From contig CAMDWJ010000023.1 in NCBI GenBank assembly GCA_945877815.1, positions 1 to 64,000 of the forward strand: DNA of 64,000 nt, given 5' to 3'. Below the pieces are notes generated by a model, which saw nothing but the letters and a program-made list of their open reading frames with translations, was not told the origin of the DNA and ran no database searches. Both the position numbers and the translations under genes were made by a program. This DNA comes from Caenispirillum bisanense (GTDB taxonomy: Bacteria; Pseudomonadota; Alphaproteobacteria; Rhodospirillales; UBA2165). Shown in pieces: positions 57,390-64,000 of the stretch (positions are counted from its first letter, which is position 1; the number at the start of each line of letters is the position of its first letter).

Positions 57390-58940
57390 ATGTCACGTAA
57401 ACTAACCGGGATTTTGTCAGTCGTGGCGGCGGCGCTTTTGATTGCCGCGCCCGTAAATGCCCAAAAATCCAAGGATACGCTTCGCATCGTCATCAACGAC
57501 ATGTTCGGCGCGATCGACCCCTATAATTTTCCTCACGACGAGGCCGGATCGTTCTACCGCACGATCTACAGCAATCTGCTGGATTTCGACGAACATAAGC
57601 AAAAATTCGTTCCATCGCTTGCCAAGTCTTGGAAGCGCGTTAGCCAGACGGTCCTGGAGTTCGATCTGCGAGACGACGTGACCTTCCACAACGGCAACAA
57701 ATTCGATGCCGACGATGTCGTGGCGACCCTGGACTGGCTGCGCGACGAAAAAACCAAAATCCGCTTCAAGGATCGTTACGACTGGACGATCCCGGAAAAG
57801 CTCGGGCAGTACAAAGTCCGCATCACGGCCAAGCAGCCGCTCTCGACGGATATGAGCAATCTTTCGTACCGCTTCAAAATGCTCGATGCCGAGACCATGA
57901 AGGGCCTACAGAATATGGGCGACTACGGTCGCTTCACGCCGGTTGCGACGGGCCCCTATAAGGTCGTGGACTTCGATGCCAACCGCGGCCTCCTGGTCGA
58001 AGCGGTGGCGAACCATTGGGAGAAAACCCCGTACAGCCGCGCTCCTGCGAAGCGCGTCCATGGCATTCCGGTTCCAGATCGTCAGACTCAGGTCGCGAAA
58101 TTCCTGACCGGCGAAATCGACCTTCTGCGCAACGTCGAGCCAGAAACGGCGAAAGAACTTGGCGCGATGGGCCACACTGTCAATCCAACGCCGGCACAGA
58201 ATCTGCTCTATGTCACGCTTGACGCCGCCGGACGCTCGAAAAACAAGCTCATGATGGACGAACGCATCCGCAAAGCCTTCATCATGGCGATCCCGCGCGA
58301 CCAGATCGTCAAGACCTACGTTCCGGGCGGCGCCACGGCCGAACAGCCGCCGGCGATCTGTTTCAAGAAAACCGTCGCCTGCGCACCCAGCAATAAGATC
58401 TACGACTATAATCCCGCCGAAGCGAAGAAATTGCTGATCGAGGCCGGCTATCCCGATGGCCTCGATATGGTTCTCGACGTCTTTGCTCCCAGCAGACAGA
58501 TCGCTGAAGCCATCGCCGGCGAAGTCCGCAAGGTCGGCTTCCGCATGACGGTGAACCCCATGACGCTTGGCGTTTACGTCAAGCGTCGTGGCGACGGCGA
58601 GTTCACCGCGTTCGTCGGCTTTTATCCGACCGCCGCACAGCCGGACGTCGCTAATCTACTCGACTTCTTCTTCGGCGCCGATCGCGACTATTGGCAAGAC
58701 CCATCGATTGCCAAGGCCGCCGCTGAAGGCAACCTGGAGTTCGATTTGGCAAGACGCACGCAGATATACATCCCGGCGATCAACCGTATCAACGAGAAGG
58801 CTTACATTTTTCCGATCTCGGAACTTCCCTTGCTGTTCGTCAGCACCAAAGATGTGAAGGTTCTGTCCAACCCCGTCAGTTCGGCGGAATCTCGTCTCGG
58901 CGACTATGCCTGGGCCGACTACAAGGAAGTGCGACCGTAA
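57390..58940 (+). CDS. ABC transporter substrate-binding protein, family 5, copy 3
   Basis: 516 residues. Signal peptide 'LTGILSVVAAALLIAAPVNA' then the mature 'QKSKDTLRIVINDMFGAIDP'. Family-5 features: 'PYNFPHDEAGSF' near the start, 'VRNAFIMAIPRDQIVKTYV'-like 'RIRKAFIMAIPRDQIVK', and 'TEQPPAICFKK'. It is closely related to the disrupted copy 2 and shows what that gene should encode. SD AAGGGAG precedes ATG 57390. No permease is nearby. Confidence 0.9.
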   Translation: MSRKLTGILSVVAAALLIAAPVNAQKSKDTLRIVINDMFGAIDPYNFPHDEAGSFYRTIYSNLLDFDEHKQKFVPSLAKSWKRVSQTVLEFDLRDDVTFHNGNKFDADDVVATLDWLRDEKTKIRFKDRYDWTIPEKLGQYKVRITAKQPLSTDMSNLSYRFKMLDAETMKGLQNMGDYGRFTPVATGPYKVVDFDANRGLLVEAVANHWEKTPYSRAPAKRVHGIPVPDRQTQVAKFLTGEIDLLRNVEPETAKELGAMGHTVNPTPAQNLLYVTLDAAGRSKNKLMMDERIRKAFIMAIPRDQIVKTYVPGGATAEQPPAICFKKTVACAPSNKIYDYNPAEAKKLLIEAGYPDGLDMVLDVFAPSRQIAEAIAGEVRKVGFRMTVNPMTLGVYVKRRGDGEFTAFVGFYPTAAQPDVANLLDFFFGADRDYWQDPSIAKAAAEGNLEFDLARRTQIYIPAINRINEKAYIFPISELPLLFVSTKDVKVLSNPVSSAESRLGDYAWADYKEVRP

Positions 58941-58965
58941 AATACGAGCACCGCAACCGATCATG

Positions 58966-59002
58966 CCGCCCGGCGCGACCTCGCGCCGGGCGGTTTTGTT
59001 TT
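58966..59002 (+). terminator. Rho-independent terminator after copy 3
   Basis: ccgcccggcgcg (58966-58977), loop acct, cgcgccgggcgg (58982-58993), then TTTTGTTTT. It isolates copy 3 from the MetE-like gene at 59076. Confidence 0.93.
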
Positions 59003-59075
59003 GGCACTTAACGTTCTTGCCTTTAGCCGTTGCTCCCGGCAACGTTCCCTCGCATACGAACACTAGGAGAGTACA

Positions 59076-60206
59076 ATGGCCAACCGCCCCTTTCGCGCCG
59101 ACCATGTCGGCAGCATGCTGCGCCCGGACAATCTGATGGAGGCGCGCATCGCCCATGCCGCCGGCACGCTGGATGCGCAATCACTGAAAAAGGTCGAAGA
59201 CGCGACCATCCGCGACGCCATCAAGCTGCAGGAAGATGTCGGCTTTCAAGCGGTCACCGACGGCGAATTCCGCCGCTCCAGTTGGTTCCGCGACTTTCTG
59301 CTCGGCTTCGACAATGTGAAAGTCGCCGAAGGCAAGCTCGAGCTGTTCTTCAAGAACGCCGATGGCACGCTGACCACCAACAAGCCGAACAGCATGGCCG
59401 TCACCGGCAAGGTCGCGCGCTCCAAGCCGATCCAGGTCGAGGACTTCAAATTCATCAAATCGGTGACCAAAGTGATGCCGAAGGTCTGCATCCCCTCGCC
59501 GACCCTGATGCATTTCCGCGGCGGGCGCGAGAATATCGATATCAAGGCCTATCCCCAGATGAGGGATTTCTTCACCGATATCGCCAAGGCCTATCAGGCC
59601 GAGATCAACGACATGGTCGCCGCCGGTCTCAAATACATCCAGATCGACGACACCAATCTCGCTTATCTCTGCGACGAGAATTTCCGCGACGCGGTCAAAC
59701 GCATCGGCGAGGACCCGAATAAACTGCCGCAGCTCTATGTCGATCTCATCAACGATTGCCTGAAAACCGTACCGTCCGACGTGATCACGGCCATCCATCT
59801 GTGCCGCGGCAACGCATCTTCCGGCGGTATCGCCTCGGGCGGCTACGAGCCGGTGGCCGAGGCGCTGTTGGGCGGGCTCAACGTCAACGGCTTCTTCCTC
59901 GAATACGACGATGCGCGTTCGGGCGATTTTTCGCCGCTGCGCTTTACCGGCAAAAACAAGACAGTCGTGCTCGGCCTGGTGACCACCAAACGCGCAGAAC
60001 TCGAATCCAAGAACCTGCTAAAATCGCGCATCACCGAGGCGACCAAGCATCTCGCGCTCGAACAATTGGCCTTGAGCCCGCAATGCGGCTTCTCGTCGGG
60101 CGTCGGCGGCGATATGGGCCGGCGCCGTGCCATCGATATCGACGGCGAACGCGCGAAATTCTCGCTTGTCGTCGAAACCGCCCGCGACGTTTGGGGCGGC
60201 CTCTAA
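59076..60206 (+). CDS. MetE C-terminal-like (cobalamin-independent methionine synthase-like) protein
   Basis: 376 residues, a (beta/alpha)8 barrel. 'FRADHVGSMLRP' is the N-terminal RxxHxGSxxR motif. Zinc ligands appear as 'AIHLCRGN' (His, Cys) and 'LSPQCGFSSG' (Cys). 'YIQIDDTNLAYL' is on the barrel. It lacks the N-terminal half of full-length MetE (about 750 residues), so it is one of the small paralogues. Such proteins methylate or demethylate small thiols, or cleave other groups. It is co-directional with PrpD 10 bp downstream. Confidence 0.85.
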   Translation: MANRPFRADHVGSMLRPDNLMEARIAHAAGTLDAQSLKKVEDATIRDAIKLQEDVGFQAVTDGEFRRSSWFRDFLLGFDNVKVAEGKLELFFKNADGTLTTNKPNSMAVTGKVARSKPIQVEDFKFIKSVTKVMPKVCIPSPTLMHFRGGRENIDIKAYPQMRDFFTDIAKAYQAEINDMVAAGLKYIQIDDTNLAYLCDENFRDAVKRIGEDPNKLPQLYVDLINDCLKTVPSDVITAIHLCRGNASSGGIASGGYEPVAEALLGGLNVNGFFLEYDDARSGDFSPLRFTGKNKTVVLGLVTTKRAELESKNLLKSRITEATKHLALEQLALSPQCGFSSGVGGDMGRRRAIDIDGERAKFSLVVETARDVWGGL

Positions 60207-60216
60207 ACCCCGCGCG

Positions 60217-61545
60217 ATGGTGAACCTGCTCGAACAGATCGGCAGCACGCTGGCAACGCTCGATCCGCGCGCCTATACGGACGCGGATCGTGCGGCGCTC
60301 GAAACTCATCTCATCGATACCGTCGCGGCCTCGGTCATTGGCGCGACCACGCCGGACGGCGCCGCGGCGCTATCGTTCCTCGCCCATGGACTAAGCGGTC
60401 CGCTCGATGAGATCGCGACCCGCGTGGCACTCACCCGCGCGACCGAATTCGACGATATCCACCTCGCTTCGGGCACCACACCGGGCTCCATCGTAGTTCC
60501 GACGGCCATCAGCGTCGGCGGCATTCTCGGCCTGCAGGATGCCTATACTTTCGCTGCCGCCGTCTGCGCGGGCTACGAGGCCATGACTCGTTTGGGGGCA
60601 GCGATCAACGGCCAGGCCGCCGGCTATCGCGGCATCTGGGCCACCTATTTTTGCGCGCCCTTTGCGGCCGCAGCGGTGACCGCACGTCTTCTCGGCCTCG
60701 ACGGCGAGCGGACCGCGCATGCGCTTGCGATCGCGCTGACCATGAGCGCCGGGCGGGCGGGCGCCACACCAGGCGGACGCGCGGCGCGCTGGCTGCTCGC
60801 CGGCGAAGCGGCACGCTCTGGCTGCAAGGCGGCACTTGCGGCTTCCGACGGTTATCGCGGCGATCTGGCGCTCCTGGACGGCAAATATCTGCCCACCGCC
60901 CATAACATCGAACCGGCGCTCGATCATTTTTCCGCCGATTGGGGCAGCTCCGTTCTGGCGCGCACCAGCATCAAGCCCTATTGCTCGGCCAAACAATTGC
61001 TGGCGGCGGTGGCAGGCTTCGAACAGCTGCTCGCGCGCGGTATCGATCCGCGCGACATCGAAATCGTGCGCGTCTTCGTCCCCCGCGATTTCGCGCCCAT
61101 GATCGGCCACGGTGTTTCAGCCGGAAATCGCCTGAGCAGCATCACCAGCGCGCCCTATCAGATGGCTCTGGCTGCGCTCCATCGCGCAGGACTATACGAC
61201 ATCGCGCGCGATCCATTTTACATGAACGACACGATCGCCACCCTGATGGGTAAGATCACGGTTCACGGATACGAGGAATTCGACAACCATCTGCCCGGCT
61301 GTTGGCCGGCCAAGGTCGAAATCGTCGTGCGCGGGCAATCGGAGACGACCCTGGTGCTCGAAGCGCCCGGCGATCCTGCGCAGCCCTTCACCGTCGACGC
61401 GGTCGCTCAGAAATTCCATGCCGCCGCCGATGGAATGCTCGGCGCGCACGAGGTGAACGATTGGATCGCGGCGGCGCGAAGCGCGGTCGGCGACGACGAC
61501 GCGCTCGAGGACTTGCAGACCCGCTATCTCGGTTTCGGCCGCTAG
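60217..61545 (+). CDS. MmgE/PrpD-family protein
   Basis: 442 residues. 'FDDIHLASGTTPGSIVVPTAISVGG' and 'AVCAGYEAMTRLGAAIN' are the helical-domain motifs; 'YRGIWATYFCAPFAAAAVTARLLGL' and 'SIKPYCSAKQLLAAVAGF' follow. Families include 2-methylcitrate dehydratase and cis-aconitate-type enzymes, plus many unknowns. Its TAG overlaps the stop of the convergent Gfo/Idh gene in the tetranucleotide CTAG at 61542-61545. Substrate unknown, probably a hydroxy-acid. Confidence 0.87.
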   Translation: MVNLLEQIGSTLATLDPRAYTDADRAALETHLIDTVAASVIGATTPDGAAALSFLAHGLSGPLDEIATRVALTRATEFDDIHLASGTTPGSIVVPTAISVGGILGLQDAYTFAAAVCAGYEAMTRLGAAINGQAAGYRGIWATYFCAPFAAAAVTARLLGLDGERTAHALAIALTMSAGRAGATPGGRAARWLLAGEAARSGCKAALAASDGYRGDLALLDGKYLPTAHNIEPALDHFSADWGSSVLARTSIKPYCSAKQLLAAVAGFEQLLARGIDPRDIEIVRVFVPRDFAPMIGHGVSAGNRLSSITSAPYQMALAALHRAGLYDIARDPFYMNDTIATLMGKITVHGYEEFDNHLPGCWPAKVEIVVRGQSETTLVLEAPGDPAQPFTVDAVAQKFHAAADGMLGAHEVNDWIAAARSAVGDDDALEDLQTRYLGFGR

Positions 61546-62576
61546 GCTTTTACCTTGGCGACGCGACCATCCCGTATGGCCCGATAGCAGGCTTCGCTGA
61601 TCGCCAGCGCCTGCATCCCGTCCTCGGCGCTCGTCATCGGCTCACCCACACCTTCGATCGCGCGGTTGAACTGCTCGATCTCAAGTCGGAAAGTCTCAGT
61701 TGGCGCGAAGTAGCGCATCGCCCTGCCGGTCGCATTAATCAGTTCCAGACTGACGCGCGGATCTTCGCCGGCACCCGTCAGATAGGCGAAAGAGTTCTCG
61801 ATGACGATCGATCCCGTTGAGCCGTGGATTTCGATGGGGCGGCGCGCGTAGGGGATCTTATTGCTGGATACCGCGTGACCGATCGCGCCTTTCGACAACT
61901 TCATCATCAGGCCCGCGATCCGTTCGTTGGGCGGATCGTCGCGCGTCGCATCGGTGAAGGCGAAAATCTCCTCGATCTCCTGGTCGATAAGATAGGCAAG
62001 CGTGTCGAACGCATGATCGCCCAAACTCATCAGCGAACCGCCGGAACGGAACTTTGGATCGGCGCGCCAATTACCGCCGCCGGGCGGAGGCGTCGTGCGC
62101 GCCGGGGGCCGCAACGTGACCTGAACGCGCGCGAGATGCACCTCGCCGATCTCGCCCGCCTTGATCATGCGGCGCGCTTCCTGATGAGCCGCATCGTGGC
62201 GCTGTTGGTAGACGACACCCAATGTCACGCCGTGACGGCGGCACGCCTCGATGGCCCGATCGCAGTCGCGCGCCGAAATCGCCAAGGGCTTTTCGATCAG
62301 GATATGTTTGCCCGCCTCGGCCGCCGCGACCGTATTGTCGGCATGGAACCCGTCCGGGGTGCAGTCGTAAAGGGCGTCGATCTCCGGATCGGCCAAAACC
62401 TCCGCGAGCGTCGTGTAAACCTTGGCAAAGCCGTGCTTGTGCGCGAAGGCTTCACCGCGTGTGCGGTCGCGGCTGAGAATGGCAACCGGCCGGGTACCAG
62501 CCGCCTTCACCATCTGGGGAACCACGTTGGTATCGGCATGCCTGCCGGGGCCGAGCAACGCCCATCCAATTGTCAT
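61542..62576 (-). CDS. Gfo/Idh/MocA-type NAD(P)-dependent oxidoreductase
   Basis: 344 residues. 'GWALLGPGRHADTNVVPQM' is the Rossmann start (GxGxxA variant). 'ILIEKPLAISARDCDRAIEA' is the EKP motif, and 'YQQRHDAAHQEARRMIKAGE' follows. It oxidises or reduces a sugar-like or cyclitol substrate. It is 10 bp upstream of the HyuA stop and transcribed in the same direction (HyuA first). Confidence 0.9.
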   Translation of the reverse strand: MTIGWALLGPGRHADTNVVPQMVKAAGTRPVAILSRDRTRGEAFAHKHGFAKVYTTLAEVLADPEIDALYDCTPDGFHADNTVAAAEAGKHILIEKPLAISARDCDRAIEACRRHGVTLGVVYQQRHDAAHQEARRMIKAGEIGEVHLARVQVTLRPPARTTPPPGGGNWRADPKFRSGGSLMSLGDHAFDTLAYLIDQEIEEIFAFTDATRDDPPNERIAGLMMKLSKGAIGHAVSSNKIPYARRPIEIHGSTGSIVIENSFAYLTGAGEDPRVSLELINATGRAMRYFAPTETFRLEIEQFNRAIEGVGEPMTSAEDGMQALAISEACYRAIRDGRVAKVKA

Positions 62577-62586
62577 GCGAATGTCC

Positions 62587-64000
62587 TCATGAGCCGGCCT
62601 TGACCGAAATGATCAGCTCGCCGGTATCGGCGACGGTGCAGCGGTCGCCCGCGAACATCACGGTGGTCGAGGCATATTCCTGCACCAGCGCCGGACCTTC
62701 AACCATGTCGCCCGCTTTAAGCGACGCGCGGTCGAAGACCACGCAATTCACCGCCGTTTCGGCGCTGTCGAAATAGACATCGCGCCGCGTCGGCGCCTTG
62801 GCGGCGCCGTCGAGACTTCCCGTTACCTTGGGCAAGGTCAGGGTCGGGCGACGGCCGAGCGCCACCAGGCGATAGTTCACCATCTCGACCGCTTCGTCGG
62901 CGGCGTGATGAGCATAACGGTGTTCGTGCAACTCGTCGAAATCCTTGCGGATACCGGCGGCATCGCCCCCCTCGATCTTTTTTAGGTCGACCGGAACCGA
63001 GAGCGTGAATTCCTGGCCGACATAACGCAGATCCAGCTTGATCTGGAATTCGACCTGTTCGCTGAGTTTCAGATCGCGCTTAGCCTGTTCCACCGTCTCG
63101 GCATGGATCTTCACCAACTCGCGAAAATCGACCTCGTCCAAAAGGGCGAGGCGCGTTCGGATGAAATCCTGCCGCTCGTCGGCCATCAGCATGCCGAGGG
63201 CGGAGAAATGCGCCGGAAAACGCGGGATGATTACCGTCGGGATGTGCAATTCCTTGGCGATCAGGATCGCATGCAACGGCCCGGCGCCGCCCGAGGCGAC
63301 CATCGCGAAATCGCGCGGATCATAGCCTTTTTCCACCGAGACTTCGCGCACCGCGAGCGACATCTTGGTCACGGCGATCTGGATGATGGCACGCGCCACG
63401 GCGCGCGGCGACATGCCCAACACTTTGGCAAGCTTCTCGTCGGTGCCGTTGAGCGCGCCATCGAGATCGAGCGGCATTTCACCACCCAGGAAATCCTTGG
63501 CACCGACACGACCAAGAATGACGTTGGCATCGGTGATGGTCGGCTCCAGCCCGCCATTGCCATAGCAGATTGGTCCGGGATCCGCGCTAGAGGATTGCGG
63601 GCCGACCTTGAGCGCGCCGACTTCGTCGATCCAGGCTATCGAGCCGCCGCCGGCACCCACCTCAACCACATCGACCACCGGCGCCATCACCGGATCTCCG
63701 CTGGCATAGCCGCCGACATAATAGCCCTCGGCCATGGTCGCCTGGCCCTCGCGGATCAGGCTCGCCTTGGCGGTGGTGCCGCCCATATCGAAGGAGATGA
63801 TATTCTCGTAACCCAAGGCACGGCCGATTTCGGCGCCCGCTATGATGCCGCCGACGGGGCCGGATTCCATCATGGTGACCGGTTTCTGCACCGCGACTTC
63901 GGGGCTCATGACGCCGCCGTTCGACTGCATGATGGCGAGATCGCCTGCAAAGCCGATATCGGTCAGGCGCTTGGCGAGACTATGCACATAGCCGCTCATG
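62587..64000 (-). CDS. hyuA: Hydantoinase A / N-methylhydantoinase subunit (5' end outside the window)
   Basis: About 470 residues visible; the gene continues beyond the right edge (full-length HyuA is near 690). 'NIISFDMGGTTAKASLI' is the acetokinase-like phosphate-binding loop, 'VVEVGAGGGSIAWIDEVG' and 'SSADPGPICYGNGG' are signature motifs, and 'GMLMADERQDFIRT' starts the C-terminal domain. HyuA is an ATP-dependent lactam/hydantoin or 5-oxoproline hydrolase subunit that pairs with HyuB. Partner not seen in the window. Confidence 0.93.
   Translation of the reverse strand, partial: MSGYVHSLAKRLTDIGFAGDLAIMQSNGGVMSPEVAVQKPVTMMESGPVGGIIAGAEIGRALGYENIISFDMGGTTAKASLIREGQATMAEGYYVGGYASGDPVMAPVVDVVEVGAGGGSIAWIDEVGALKVGPQSSSADPGPICYGNGGLEPTITDANVILGRVGAKDFLGGEMPLDLDGALNGTDEKLAKVLGMSPRAVARAIIQIAVTKMSLAVREVSVEKGYDPRDFAMVASGGAGPLHAILIAKELHIPTVIIPRFPAHFSALGMLMADERQDFIRTRLALLDEVDFRELVKIHAETVEQAKRDLKLSEQVEFQIKLDLRYVGQEFTLSVPVDLKKIEGGDAAGIRKDFDELHEHRYAHHAADEAVEMVNYRLVALGRRPTLTLPKVTGSLDGAAKAPTRRDVYFDSAETAVNCVVFDRASLKAGDMVEGPALVQEYASTTVMFAGDRCTVADTGELIISVKAGS

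Noticed and set aside
58941-59075. Possible riboswitch (cobalamin or SAM) ahead of the MetE-like gene
   Set aside because: The 135 bp hold only the terminator of the upstream gene and a short leader; I saw no conserved aptamer motif.

Overview
The window is GC-rich (low 60s percent by eye), dense, and typical of an alphaproteobacterium. Support for that comes from the two-subunit glycyl-tRNA synthetase (glyQ/glyS), a ppdK-type pyruvate phosphate dikinase, an Atm1-type exporter, frequent ATGA/GTGA/TTGA gene overlaps, and the 'GTCATGC-CGGGC-TTGACC' palindromic repeats common in alphaproteobacterial intergenic DNA. I cannot resolve the order or genus.

Layout. (a) 1-8.1 kb is a scarred accessory region. 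It holds a transposase tail abutting a beheaded Crp/Fnr gene, a parvulin, an Atm1-type ABC exporter, an AT-rich and probably 5'-truncated PEP/pyruvate-binding-like gene, an amidohydrolase remnant, one RelE/HigB-type toxin followed by three helix-turn-helix genes, a divergent second toxin-antitoxin-like pair, and a tandem double-MarR protein. (b) 8.1-11.2 kb is housekeeping: an acrylyl-CoA reductase-like MDR, dihydroorotase and YgfZ. (c) 11.3-18.2 kb is a surface-glycan cluster of five glycosyltransferases and an asparagine synthetase-like amidotransferase, with mostly overlapping ends. (d) 18.2-24 kb mixes a P-loop kinase, an exported protein, a methyltransferase, a MarR regulator, three tandem GSTs and an atypical SDR. 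(e) 24-27.2 kb holds a stand-alone cyclic-nucleotide-binding protein next to an 881-residue membrane redox fusion (NosR/NapH-like 4Fe-4S module, 2Fe-2S domain, FAD/NAD reductase); this is my best candidate for an undescribed system. (f) 27.2-38 kb is core: ppdK-glyS-glyQ, two small membrane proteins, an S49 protease, a ferritin-like protein, a TrmN6-like methyltransferase, polyprenyl diphosphate synthase and tRNA-Pro(CGG). (g) 38-64 kb is a catabolic and uptake region. It contains dienelactone hydrolases, an MFS exporter, a peroxiredoxin-like/2OG-dioxygenase fusion, three family-5 substrate-binding proteins without permeases (one a pseudogene), a ThDP enzyme, CapA, CoA transferase, acyl-CoA dehydrogenase, an aldo-keto reductase, a MetE-like protein, PrpD, a Gfo/Idh dehydrogenase and a partial hydantoinase A.

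Repeats. Two 259-bp copies of a non-coding element with 14-bp terminal inverted repeats (7842-8100 and 18277-18535) look like a MITE, inserted within the local palindromic repeat family. Further palindromes lie at 444, 2973, 4221, 10265, 14148, 18193, 32082 and 50192. The duplicated tail of the asparagine synthetase gene beside the second MITE, the truncated genes in the first 4 kb and the broken substrate-binding gene at 55.7 kb together show active rearrangement and decay around the accessory parts.
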